DNA of 64,000 nucleotides from Xiphydria camelus (Eukaryota > Arthropoda > Insecta > Hymenoptera > Xiphydriidae): the NCBI GenBank assembly GCA_963678675.1, contig OY783191.1, forward strand, positions 20,401,111 to 20,465,110, read 5' to 3'. The notes beneath the pieces are model-generated. The model was not told the DNA's origin. It did not search any database and was given only the letters and a program-made list of their open reading frames with translations. Of the stretch, positions 29,397 to 40,626 are shown one piece after another (positions within the stretch are counted from its first letter, which is position 1; every line of letters starts with the position of its first letter). The position numbers were made by a program, and so were the translations under genes.

Positions 29397-31998
29397 GTCC
29401 AGGCAACGAAGGAAAAATAGGGGGAAAAATTGACGGGAAGCTAAATGTTGGCACAGTTGTAGGGGAAGGTGTTACTAACAATATACTAAAAGTCCTGGTG
29501 GGTGAGAGTGGAGCTAAGGAAGGGGGGGGGAGGTCTAAAGGTCCCCTTTTTCAGTTTTCCGTTAATAACTCGTAAACTACTACCTCTAGCGAAAAAAAGT
29601 TAAATAACAAATTAATCTACATAAAATTTTCTACAAGAAAGATCTTATACACTTTTTCGAGGGGGGAAAATGGAAAATGAAAAAAAATCGGTTTTATGGT
29701 TAAAAATGAAATGTTTATTGTTAAAAATGAAATAATTAATGTTCAAGGATGTATCTTGAACATTAATTTTCGTCAGAGAATCTGAATTTTCATCATCATC
29801 GATGATGTCTTGGATGGGGGCTCCGTTCGTACATGAGCCGAGGCACACGCCATAGGCTCCGGAGCAGGCAATTCCTGCTTTGCGGCAATCGCAGCGCACT
29901 CCACACCCAGTCGTGCATCGGCAAAAGATCATGTTCAAAACGGAAGCGGGTGCCACAGAGTCGTTCGTGGTAACTGGGTTAAGGATCCCATCTGCTCCCA
30001 GCCCCATTGGGTGGGTGGTAGGGGCTTACCGAGCCACTGTTGTATCTGTAAGAAAGTAATCAGACTAAAGTAAGTATTTAGCAGAAATTGATATTTGTAA
30101 TTTTAAGACACCTGTATTTAACAACTATATGTAAATGAATTTACCTGTAGATATACTCTGAGCGAGTGTTGCTCTGAAACTCCTCCGGTGGGAGGAAGAG
30201 TGGCTATGTCCGATTTGGGCTTCGTTGACGCTTTCAAAGATGCTGAGTACCGATGTTTGTTCAGGTTGTCTTGATGCGCAGGCGCTTGGTATACAGCCAG
30301 AAAAACTTCTCGCCAGTCTGTTCAATATCTTCATGTGAAGTTGAGGGATCTGTGAATATTGCTGAGATGTCATGGGTAAGGCCAGGATTTGCTGTGAAAA
30401 GTTTAGCGATTCCCACTTTGATCTTTCCATGTATCGCTGAGATGGTGTCGCATCCGGAGAAGCTGTGGAGCAGGAGGATTGTCTTGGCGAATGGAAGCTG
30501 TTGAAGTTGTCGCACTGAAAACAATTTGGTCTCCGTCTTTCCACGGCCTGGTTCCACGAAGTATATGTTACTAGATGGTGGTGCCAATCCAACGAGGACA
30601 ACTATCAAGTCCACATCGTCTCCAACTATTGCTACAGCTGGATGTACAGTAGCTTTATCCAACCCGCACCTCACAATAGTGACATCAGCATCCCCTGTAG
30701 CAACAGTTGTTTCAACTCCTGCTGCTGTCATTTTCTCGACGAGCAAGTGGATCAGTCTTGTTTTGTTCCTTTCATTAGCAAGAAAATGCTTCTGTTGAAC
30801 TGTGATGGTTGAGTTTTTATTAAAGTTGATGTCAACCGAAGTTTTTGTGAGCCCTCTTCGCTTCTGCTCTACTCGTTTTGTGCTATTGACATCACTGTAA
30901 CCATCAAAAACCACCGTACAATTTTCACCGTAATGCTTCTGTACATAGGCAATGTACTGGTGGCAAATTGAAGAAATGTAGGACTCTTTCCACTTCATGC
31001 GGTGGAGAAGGAGACCACCGTCTACTACATTGGTGCTTTGGGTGAGATCGAGAGTTGCGTTGTCCTCTACTGGCAAAACATCGTAGAGGGATGACTTCTT
31101 TCCTTTTCGTATTCCGCCCTCGTTGAACAGAGCAAAGGGGAATGGAGTTAATTCATATGTCAAAAGCTCTGCAACATCTTTGTCACTCTTTTTTGCTATG
31201 ACAGTTCTTTAGAAAATTGTCAGAGGATTAACAGTAACTGCCTCACCATTGATTTTAATGGCACTGCACATACTGGCTAGTGACAAAACCACATTCTTCT
31301 TCGACTGCTTCATGTCCCCAAATTTGCTTCCAATGAAACTTTGCATGGTTTTGGTTCCAATATCCAGGGCTTGGTGGCAGTTTACTTTGGAGTTTCCCAG
31401 GATGCCCGTTGACAGCGACATGAACGAATTTAACTTTGGAAAAGGGGGATGGTCATTGTACCATTCGTGAATCTTAGCTCGATCTCGTGAATCTCTCTTT
31501 TGCCGTGGTACCCGGAAATCAAGCGACATATATCAGGTTCTCCACATAGCAGGTTTTAACTTGACAACGTCGATATATTACATGATTACACTTACATGCA
31601 GTAAAGTCATTAAAATGTGGTCTGAGCATAGTTAATTTATCATTAAAATTTGATTTTTAACAATAAAAACCAAATTTTGTTTTAATATTCCATTTCCCCC
31701 CTCCATATCTCCTGAAGTATTGATCCTAGCGAAAAAGTGTATAAGACCTTTCTTGTAGAGAATTTTATGTAGATTAATTTGTTATTTAACTTTTTTTCAC
31801 TAGAGGTAGTAGTTTACGAGTTATTAACGGAAAACTGAAAAGGGGGACCTTTAGACCCCCCCCCCCCCCAGCTCCACTCCCACCCACCAGGACTTTTAGT
31901 ATATTGTTAGTGACACCTTCCCCTACAACTGTGCCAACATTTGGCTCCCCGTCAATTTTTCCCCCTATTCGGCCTTTTTTGGTCTTCGCTGCCTGGAC
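29397..31998. mobile_element. FEN1/XPG-CXC transposon, copy 2 (2.60 kb, ~290-bp TIRs, TA target)
   Basis: The ends are GTCCAGGCA(A/G)CGAAG with TA on both sides (29,395-29,396; 31,999-32,000). Inverted repeats span about 29,397-29,690 and 31,700-31,998, sharing GGGGGAAAAATTGACGGG(A/G)A, CAGTTGTAGGGGAAGGTGT and ACTAAAAGTCCTGG. The single gene runs on the minus strand. The end motif matches copy 1, but the internal parts of the TIRs differ, so these are two subfamilies. Confidence 0.8.
29840..31529 (-). pseudogene. FEN1/XPG-like nuclease with C-terminal CXC domain (copy 2)
   Basis: The N-terminal exon (31,529-31,216) has HEWYNDHPPFPKLNSFMSLS and VNPLTIF, then an in-frame TAA. The frame continues with the nuclease: YELTPFPFALFNEGGIRKGK, VVDGGLLLHRM, CTVVFDGYSDV, VATGDADVTIVRCGLD, AVAIVGDDVDLIVVLVG and LLLHSFSGCDTISAIHGKIK. 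The aspartates in FDGY, GDAD, DDVD and GCD occupy the order seen in FEN1/XPG enzymes. A one-base shift near 30,300 leads to QDNLNKHRYSASLK and a GTAAAT donor near 30,146. A downstream exon has LPPTQWGWEQMG and CRCTTGCGVRCDCRKAGIAC with more cysteine pairs (about 30,035-29,840). Better preserved than copy 1 but still broken at the TAA and the shift. Confidence 0.72.
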
Positions 31999-32035
31999 TA
32001 TATTTCGAGTACGAAGCTTGTGTTGTGCTGTGAAA

Positions 32036-32163
32036 ATGGACAGTGAATTTGTACAAGGGAAATCTGACAATTTTCCGCAAATCGATGCTTTGTCAGTGTT
32101 CGCTTTCCTTGGATCAAACCCGGATTTCATTGGAGCAGAAACGCGAAATATTAAGGCAATAAA
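32036..32163 (+). pseudogene. First exon of a SWIM-family transposon protein
   Basis: ATG at 32,036 opens MDSEFVQGKSDNFPQIDALS then VFAFLGSNPDFIGAETRNIK, ending at an AAA|GTAAGA donor. The 'SNPDF...E.RN.K' pattern is the N-terminus of a SWIM-zinc-finger protein family common in arthropod transposons. No following exon could be found, probably because later insertions replaced it. Copy 2 of the FEN1/XPG element inserted 36 bp upstream of this start. Confidence 0.5.
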
Positions 32164-32237
32164 GTAAGATTTAAAGATACGGTGTGAATAAGTCAGATTG
32201 TATACCTCAAAATAAAATAAATAGCAGTCTGCCTATA

Positions 32238-32654
32238 CCGAATGTCCCAGGAAAATTCGAGCAAGTGCCGATACCTATGGCCGATAACTTGAAATTTGAC
32301 TTCGGCAGTGTTTGCCGACGGTCGAGAATTTGATAGTTAGTTGGCTTGAGAAGAGTGCGCTGTGTGTGCTGCGTGAGAGCGAAAAGTGTCAAACGTTTGA
32401 TTTCCCGATACCTAGCTGTCAATTAGGGATATCGAAGTGTTTCATCTATTATTCAATACTTCGATCTCCCGAATTGATAGCTATCGGGAAATCAGACGTT
32501 TGACACTTTTCGCTCTCACGCAGCACACACAGCGCACTCGTCTCAAGCCAACTAACTATCAAATTCTCGACCGTCGGCAAACACTGCCGAAGTCAAATTT
32601 CAAGTTATCGGCCATAGGTATCGGCACTTGCTCGAATTCTCCTGGGACATACGG
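32238..32654. mobile_element. 417-bp TA-flanked palindromic MITE
   Basis: Arms of about 195 bp run CCGAATGTCCCAGGAAAATT to near 32,430 and back to CCTGGGACATACGG at 32,654, with TA outside each end. They share CAAGTGCCGATACCTATGGC and GTGTCAAACGT. Mirror open frames in both arms are artefacts of the palindrome. Confidence 0.85.
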
Positions 32655-32994
32655 TATATAATTTGTAAATATACACGGTGTCGCCTTTTCGATGTACCTA
32701 CGGAATTTTGGGAAGAACATTATAGAAAAAATTCGTTACACATCTTCGGGGTCGATTTTCAAAACAAAAATGCTGTCAAAATCTCACGGCTAACTAGATC
32801 CAGTATTGAGATACAGGGAGTTTTTCATTTTTCGCCATTTGCTTCATTGCCTTATATTTCGGTTATTTTTAAAGATAGAAGAACAGTATAACAGTGATTT
32901 CTTGTAGATCTTTATGTAGTTTCCAATGACCGACTTTAATTTTTTTGGGTTTTTTGTTTTTGAGTCATGATGTGAAAATGAGTTTTTCTTTTAA

Positions 32995-34580
32995 CCTTCG
33001 AGCGCCTGCGTGGGCGGCCAATTGACCGTCTTTTTCGAAAAACGCGCGGCATTTCTTTATTAGTGTGAATCGAACGGTGAAACCCTGACGTAATCCTCAT
33101 TTACTCGTTTCTTCGCCAGATTTTGTACCCAAAAATTGATTTTTGGATACAAGGATTTTTCAGTTAAACGTGGGGATTTCTCCTTGCTATATGTGCCATT
33201 TTGATTTTTCGTTTTATTAAAGCTTGTTGAAGGATGTACCACCCATATCGTCTGAGCCAGAAGTTTGTTGAATCAGAATATGTCGATTTCGATTTGATTA
33301 GCATGAAAACATGACAAAAGCGTCTTAAATAATATAATGAATGTTATTATATCTGTCTTTTTTACCATTTTTAAAATGTATTTAAGCTAATTTGACAATA
33401 TTTAATTTCTTGAAAAAAACTTATCTGTAACTCTCTCTCTCTCTGTACAAATAGATGCAACTATAAAAAATAAAAATTTAGAAATAGTATATTCATACTA
33501 GGCTCTTCGCGTCATAGTAAGAATGAAGCACTATGTATTTAACATTTATTTATATAATTAAAAAGAGAAAATGATAAGCAATAACTTTTTAATCAAATTA
33601 ATAAGCTGCGCCCTATGAATGCGCGAAATGTGGCAACAACGCTAACTATGTTTACGTGCCTCACAGTTGCCAGCCCTGGGCCTCCTTTCTCGAGTCACTC
33701 GCAAAGTTACGTATACGCTTCTTAGCGAATAGACCAATCAGGATCAAGTATTCCGTTGTGATGGGGGTGCTGATTGGTCTATTCGCTAAGAAGCGTATAC
33801 GTTTCTCTTGCGAGTGACTCGAGAAAGGGGGCCCTGCAGCGTCCATATTTGAACCAAAATGTCTTTAAAAATGTCAGGATATCGATGAAAGAGAAGGAAA
33901 CATCGAAAATGATGCATGCGACGTAACCTGCGACTCCGATGCGTTCATAACCTTAAATTCACTCCCCTGTCATACGTATTCTTACGCCTCTGTTATAAGA
34001 ATTTTGTCTCGGGGTTTCTTGAGTAGTACCTCCTTTCCTGCACTACATGTAAGCGTTGTTGCCACGTTTAACGTGCCTTTCTATCAAAATTGTAATTTTT
34101 ATGGAATAACTCGAAAATGGGATAGGCGAAGTTCATGAAATTTGGCATGAACATTAACCCCTAACCTCTTAGTAAACCAGATAAATTTCAAGAATTTTTC
34201 TTAGTTATTTCGCGTTAATTCACCGTTTAATATCGGTCGATTTAATGTTTCTCCATATGAACCCGTGTAAAATTAGTGAAATTTCATTGCTGCATAACTT
34301 TTTAACTAGACAGACAATCGACTTCAAATTTTGCAGGTTAACTTGTTTTAATCATATACACTGTCTGTGCAAATTTCATAAAGTTCTGTTAGGATTCGAT
34401 ATATACCTAGGTGATACATCCTTAAATGAAATACTAATGTTATCTTAACCAGTTACCCTTTAGTAACCAGTAAATATGAAGTTAGAATGACAGAAAACGA
34501 AAAAAAAAATATATTGGGCGGCCAGATGGCCGCCTTACGCGGGAGACTGTGTCACTATTTCTGGCGCAGGCGCTCGAAGG
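32995..34580. mobile_element. 1.59 kb TTAA-flanked piggyBac-type element
   Basis: TTAA at 32,991-32,994 and 34,581-34,584 brackets CCTTCGAGCGCCTGCG and CGCAGGCGCTCGAAGG. A second shared block just inside (GGGCGGCCA.(A/T)TTG and its complement) supports the pairing. No transposase is visible. It contains a strong hairpin at 33,681-33,832 with about 65-bp arms (CTCGAGTCACTCGCAA, AAGCGTATACG). Confidence 0.85.
33681..33832. repeat. Inverted repeat with ~65-bp arms
   Basis: CTCGAGTCACTCGCAAAGTT...GACCAATCAG pairs with CTGATTGGTC...TTGCGAGTGACTCGAG across an 18-bp spacer. It lies inside the TTAA-flanked element at 32,995-34,580 and may be a small MITE of its own. Confidence 0.75.
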
Positions 34581-34774
34581 TTAAATGGAATACTCAATAT
34601 AATATTTTACAATTTGACTTCAATTAACAGACTACATGCGGGTATACATACCCGCGCGTCTATACGATATCGTCGCGGACTTACGCGTGCAGCGGGCGTT
34701 TTTTCGTGAATTTATACGATACTCACTCTATACAAACAGAAATAAATTTTTTAATAAATTATATAATTAATATA

Positions 34775-34960
34775 ATAATTAGAGGATTAATTTTAGTAAT
34801 AATAATTTTTATTAGTATAATTTTTTACATTAATAGAGCGACAAATTTCAAGATATATTCAATTACGAAAAGGACCAAATAAATTAGGAATATTTGGATT
34901 AATTCAGCCTTTCAGAGATGCAATGAAATTATTTTCAAAAGAATTAATTATTTATATAGC
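34775..34960 (+). pseudogene. ND1: Nuclear mitochondrial insertion: ND1 fragment
   Basis: In one frame from 34,836 the sequence reads ERQIS(R/S)[12 protein letters not shown] then IFGLIQPF(R/S)[10 protein letters not shown]. This is the conserved N-terminal region of NADH dehydrogenase subunit 1. Reading AGA as serine (invertebrate mitochondrial code) gives the expected FSDA; the nuclear code gives arginine. The base composition is extremely AT-rich, as in insect mitochondria. Upstream (34,775-34,835) the frame is disturbed but the hydrophobic character fits. It cannot be expressed as ND1 from the nucleus. Confidence 0.88.
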
Positions 34961-35450
34961 ACAAATCTACTAAATACGTACTTTTTTACGTGACCCACGG
35001 TCCAGTGACAGATTACGAAAAACGTTAAACTACGTTTCCCGCATGCAATGTGTTAATAGTTATTTTCGATATGAGGGCGTGAAGCGCCGTTTTTAACAAG
35101 TGTGAAGTTTGCCGCACGAGTTAAAAAGGCCTCAACGCCCGAATGACGAATTCCATTTTTTGTCACTAACAATAAGTGTCAAATACGAGGTTGACAGGGT
35201 TCGGGGCGGGGTGTTGGTGGAAGATTGAGGGGGGGCCGAGGCCCCCCCCCCCCCCAAAAAAAAAATTCAAACAAGTATTTTTTAAAGTAAAAAGAAATAA
35301 ACAAGCAAACAAAGAACTAACTCATTCTGTGCCGCTTTAATTTAGATATATTTTGCACCATGCCAACTTCAAGTTAATAATTCTAACAATAACAAAATAT
35401 ATAAAAATCGTCAAAATTCCGATATTACTAAGCCAGATGGAGCCATTTTA

Positions 35451-36708
35451 ATGAAAATACCGTATGTGTACATGTTTACAGAAAGGCTCCATACCGTCGC
35501 AATTCCCTTGGACACTATCAGAAATCCCTCATCATCCGATGCACTCCATTCAAATATTGTCAAAGATGTTAATTCCAAGGCATTGCCAGGGCAAAATGAA
35601 GAGAGTATATTAACAACTGATTTTCAGCAACAAGAAGTAAAATGTTTTGAACAGTTTGTACTGGAAGATCTTGCGAACGGAATAAACCTTCCACTAGGAT
35701 GGAAACATGAAATATTATCTAACGATCATGAAAAGATAATGGTTATATGAGGGGCCTGCGGTCAAAACCGGCTGACATTTTTTTCAAAATGCGTTTTTTT
35801 GTATTTTCGGGTTATCTTATCTGACGCCGACATAAAAAAAGTTCAGAAACTCGGAAATCGTGATTAGTTTTTTTTTCAGTAAAGGTTCAATAATAGCTAT
35901 CATGCTATGTACGAGGGTGGCCGGCGGTCAAAACCGGCTAAGTGCTTATTGAGTTTTATGGAAGCGTCACGTTTTCTATTGTAAACTAGCGGTTCTAGCT
36001 TCAAAAATAGTACAGAGTTGCCATCTGGTGGGTGCGTTATGTAGGTGAAAGTGCAGGAAAAGTGTACGTGCCGAGTTTTCCATGGTTCATGCAAGCACGT
36101 GGTCAGTATGTTGTATATACCTTCAAGGTAAGGAGCGCATTGTACTTATTTACACGAATAACAATGTTTCGCATTTATATATTCAATTATTGCAAACATA
36201 ATCTTGTAGACGAGTAATTTCTGTGAAGTTAGATATAAAAATCTGTTCGTAGGCCTACAAATAGCTGAGAAAAATGAGAAAACGTGAACATGCCGTGAGC
36301 GTCGCAGTTTAATGCATAGAGAGATAAGTGCGGCCGCGCACATAGCCAGTTTTGACCGCAGGGACATGCTGTACTTAGCTGCCGGTAAAACTTAAACGCT
36401 CGCAATTTACACAATTCTTGCAATAATTGCCTGAAATTTCGATACAACAAATATCTCGACTTTATTGACAGACATACTAAACGTGATCGAAAAATTCCCT
36501 GCTAAAAATAAATGCAACAGTTTTTACGTCGCCCTGTAAAATTTTAGAAATGTCACTTAGCCGGTTTTGACCGCAGGCCCCTCATATATAAAACTAGTTT
36601 TGTTCACCTAAACCAAAAGTACAAGATTTACAAGATAAAAGATATAATAGTAGCAGAAAATATGCACGTGAAAATTAATATCTTGAAAGAGTATTGATGT
36701 AGCTTAAA
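35451..36708 (+). pseudogene. Unrecognised transposon protein, interrupted by an ATAT element
   Basis: The frame from 35,451 (MKIPYVYMFTERLHTVAIPL) to 35,744 ends in NGINLPLGWKHEILSNDHEK. Removing the 35,749-36,583 insertion with one ATAT lets it run on through YKTSFVHLNQKYKIYKIKD and AENMHVKINILKEY to a stop at 36,696-36,698. The 'LP.GW' block recalls N-terminal regions of THAP-linked transposon proteins, but I cannot name it. It lies inside the TGAGGGCG-ended element and is the best candidate for that element's own coding sequence. Confidence 0.5.
35749..36583. mobile_element. 835-bp element with ATAT duplication (GGGGCCTGCGGTCAAAACCGGCT ends)
   Basis: The ends are GAGGGGCCTGCGGTCAAAAC and GTTTTGACCGCAGGCCCCTC, with ATAT at 35,745-35,748 and 36,584-36,587. 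The core (CGGTCAAAACCGGCTA) is repeated near 35,927 and, inverted and less exactly, near 36,350. There is no transposase. The same 4-bp duplication occurs at the unrelated-looking element at 1416-4210. Confidence 0.85.
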
Positions 36709-37690
36709 AATGTAAAATAAACAATTTTTATTCATAGTTATTGACTTTAGATACTTTTTACTTTCTCATTGTAGCAATAAGATTTCATTAACTACGTAAA
36801 TCAATAGCCAACAATGTTCATTAAATTATTTAGTTTTGTATTGATTTCAATCATTTGAACTAAGCTATCAAGCCGCTTAGGTCCAGGCGGACAGATGTTA
36901 CTAGCGCGGCCACGAGGTTAACGACATTAAAGAGTGACCACATTTTTCTGAGAGTTGCACAGGGCTGTTTGTGACCCTTTTGGCTACCGTTTAACCAAAA
37001 CGCCGTTCAAATCGGTGTCCCATGGGTCGAGCCCTCCCCTTGTTAGTGACAAAAAAATAGAATTCGTCATTCGGGCGTTCACACTCGTTAAGGGGGTTAA
37101 GTATTCTAAAGCACCCAAAAATACCGGTTTTTGGGGGATTTTTGGCGACTATTTAAAAAAAAACTTCATACATTGAAATTAATACTGTAGTTTAATAGAA
37201 CTTTCAAAAAGATTTTGACAATATCAAACAAATTTTAGACCCCATACGAGCCTATATATTAGCCGGTTAAAAAATGCTTGCAGAAAATCCACCTCTGCCT
37301 TCCGTACACTCTACAGCTGCCAGGAAGCAATCTGCAACAAAGCCCCCAAAGCTAAATTAATTTAAGTACTTGTAGTTTCCATGTGACACTAATATTTTTT
37401 GTTTATTTTAATTTTCTTTATTTTTTTGCCATTTTAAAGTAAAACTCAAAAAATGGCCATTTTTTGACAATTGAAAGCTGCTAACTTTTTTTCTAATATT
37501 TATTTAGGCATAAAATTAATGTCACATTGAAGGTATGGATAGTACAAAAGATATCCTAAAGTTTCATCAAATTTTATGGAACGGTGTTTGAGATATGATG
37601 TACGGAAACTCTAAAAAGTATGTTTTGAGATAATGATGTTTTTTCTAAAATTCAGCCCTTATTTATCACTTTAGGACCACTTATGTGAAC

Positions 37691-39780
37691 TTACCAGTCA
37701 GTATCAATTCCTGGTCCATACTGGGGCCCTTCCTTGATTACTGCAGCTCTGTTTGCAGCCAATCTGGTCTCTCTAGCTTGTTTCCTGCTCTCCTTAGTGG
37801 CAGCTTCCTCCCTAGTGAGTGACCGGTCCAGGCGTATGGCATCTGCTTGCTGAGTGTATTTCTGTGCTCTGCATCCAACTTGGCACCCCAGTTTATCCAA
37901 AAACTTTAGGAGACAGGTATTGCCTTCATTAAAGTAGTATGGTCACTCTCCAAAGTGATCGTTGAGTGTCCGTAAAAAAAGTCATTAAAAAACTATGATT
38001 TATAATTGAAAATTCTCTTTGTGAATTATAAAATTTATGACCATAAGAATTCGTCGATTATTTTGATTATTTTTCACTTATTATTCAAATAATGTGCCTC
38101 CTTTGACTAGCATCTTTTTATGTGTGGCAACGCATATTATCAATGGGCTCGTGGCTCAGTAGAGAAAACCACGGCACACTCAAACGTTTGAGTGTATCGT
38201 GGGGAAAACGAGATCTGAAATGCACGCTTGAACCCACTCCACTGACACGACGTTGCCGCATCTACTCGACGCGCTATTTCCGAACACCGAGAAGCAGAAA
38301 TTAGTTATAACTAAAGTATCAAACGGTCAATAATTTTCATCAATGGGTGTAAATTTTTGTTTCTTTTTCCCCGTTTTTTGGTATATTTTTTATATTTTAA
38401 TCTTGGATTTTACATACAAACCCCAAGAAACGTGTCTTGCCCATAAGACTCTGGGTTATTTTCTACTCGGCAATTAATTTTTATCAGACATACTAAACGG
38501 TCAATATACCCCAAATTGCACCAGTCGGTTTCTATTGATATTAGCTTGCATACATAATTATTTTATATTTAAATCTTGAAAATCGATTCGTGACCATACT
38601 ACTTTAAAAAGGCCCACTGCTATGTAGGTAGCTATCTCTACAGTTGGGAGTCCACTGAAATATAATTTGGGAGCAATTTTCCAAACTACATTGTTGAATG
38701 ATTCATTGGGATTCTGTGAGAATCTACCAATGCATCTCACCAGAAGCGCTTCTTTGGACATTTCAGTATAGACAGGTTTCAAAGCTTCCAAAACATCAGG
38801 TGGTAATGCCGGATTGTGTTTGAATTCTTCTAGCTTCCCAGCTGCTGCCGCTTTCAAATACTTGCACCATGTATCACTGCAGTATAAATGCTGTGGGTCC
38901 TCATCCTCTAAAGAGTAATGATAAAATGCAGCCCACACAGCTTTGTACATGGCTTTGGCATCATGACAGTTGTTTCTGATAGCCATTCCGTAATAGCTGC
39001 ATAATTTGGTGATCAAATTCAGAGTCAACTTGCCCTTTCCACCTATCCTTTTCTTCTTTCTGATGTTCCGCAGTCTAGTTCCTAGCCTTTTTTAAACATG
39101 GCCTATGTCTTCCTTTTTGGTAACTTCTTGCTCTCCGTAGGGCTTGCTCTCCACAACTCCTTTGTGGGTCTTCGAATCTCCATTGTAGTTGAGGTATTTT
39201 ACACCCAAAACCTGCACTGATCTCTTGAACATCTCTACAACTGAGTCAACTTCCATCTTCCCACTAGATCCAATGTGGTTTATACTACATTCTTCCTTGT
39301 GTTCCTCCATCCAGTTTGAAAATTCTTCTCTTTTCTTCTTTTCCTCAGTCCAGCCATTACACTTTTTGCAAAATAAGGATTTCATATCCACATCCAGAAC
39401 TTTTTAGTGTAATAACCAATGAGGGAAGCCAGTCCTATCAGAGAAGTGTGTCCTCGGGTTCTCCATGTTCCGTCACCCGAAACAGAAATGCCTATAGCAT
39501 CTGACAAAGGATTTGTAGCCTTGATAGTTTCTAATTCTTGAGCTGCTGCTAGCTTCATGAAGAACTCCGCGACTTTCTTGCAGGCATCACGAATCAACCT
39601 AATTATCTTGTCGTACATTTTCTGGGTAACAGGAGGAGGCATGTCCATCATCCCACAAAAGGTTTTCATTCCACTGTAACCGACCCCGATCAGTCTCATA
39701 GCAAATTGAAATATACGATTGATTTCAAAGGCCTTACCCACAAAACGACAAGAGGGAACCTCTTTTATCCTACAGTCACA
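37691..39780 (-). pseudogene. Mutator-like/Kolobok transposase, frameshifted
   Basis: Blocks on the minus strand, N to C: FEINRIFQFAMRLIGVGYSG, CGMMDMPPPVTQKMYDKIIR and GISVSGDGTWRTRGHTSLIG (39,741-39,382), where the GDGTW aspartate is probably catalytic; CKKCNGWTEEKKK, SGKMEVDSVVEMFKRSVQVL and LNYNGDSKTHKGVVES (39,391-39,092), with the second aspartate in NGDSKT; IRNNCHDAKAMYKAVWAAFY, YCSDTWCKYLKAA and RFSQNPNESFNNVVWKIAPK (39,028-38,558), with a conserved NESFN near the end. A C-terminal basic exon (37,900-37,691) has DRSLTREEAATKESRKQ and may belong to it. Frame changes near 39,390 and 39,060 would inactivate it. The family is common in arthropod and cnidarian genomes. Confidence 0.85.
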
Positions 39781-40072
39781 CGTAATAACAATCTTGAATC
39801 CAAGGCCGCGAATGCCGGATTAAGTAAATTTGAAGTCACCTTCACACACACGACACTACACTAAAGGTTCTAAAATAGATAGGAATGTCCACAACGCCAG
39901 GATTCGATATCCAGCAAACGAAGAAAACTGAACATCATCAGAGCCAGCACTGTCATTCAATTTCCTTGCCGTCGAAGAGGTTAGCTTGAGTCGCTGTTTT
40001 TTCTTCGGAGGTACGCGTTTCCTCTTTCGAGACGGTCTCCCGGAATATTCCCCGTGATCTTTTTGGTCTCTA

Positions 40073-40626
40073 CAGGGTGTTCGGAAAAAACACCGACACA
40101 GAAATAGGGGTGATAGGTTACGTCATTACAAGTATTTTGATATAAGGGACCTATACCCGCAAGCGCCCCCTTCTGGAGATATCAACTTTTCAAGTTTATA
40201 ACGACCGAGGTTGATCAAAGTAGAATAATATTTTTAGAAACGTATCAAGATGGTAACGAATATTTAATTTCCACCACCCATGTCCATGCAACATCGGAAA
40301 CGATTCTGGATAGATGTGCCACTGCGCAAACTGCTTGCGGAAAGGATAACCGCTTAGCTCAAGTCCTTGTACTTTTCGAAGATGATGCGGATACAAGGAG
40401 TTTTCATTTGTTTTTCAATTGTACAATTTCATTAAATATTCGTTACCATCTTGATACGTTTCTAAAAATATTATTCTACTTTGATCAACCTCGGTCATTA
40501 TAAACTTGAAAAGTTGATATCTCCAGAAGGGGGCGCTTGCGGGTATAGGTCCCTTATATCAAAATACTTGTAATGACGTAACCTATCACCCCTATTTCTG
40601 TGTCGGTGTTTTTTCCGAACACCCTG
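40073..40626. mobile_element. 554-bp TA-flanked foldback MITE (CAGGGTGTTCGG ends)
   Basis: TA at 40,071-40,072 and 40,627-40,628; the arms are about 195 bp (CAGGGTGTTCGGAAAAAACA ... and its complement) and share GGGCGCTTGCGGGTATAGGT and TCTACTTTGATCAACCTCGG. The loop is about 165 bp. The ends resemble those of the 9616-10,314 element for the first nine bases. Confidence 0.85.

Noticed and set aside
32207..32661. Near-identical frames on both strands containing IKRLTLFALTQHTQRT
   Set aside because: They are the two arms of a 417-bp palindromic MITE.
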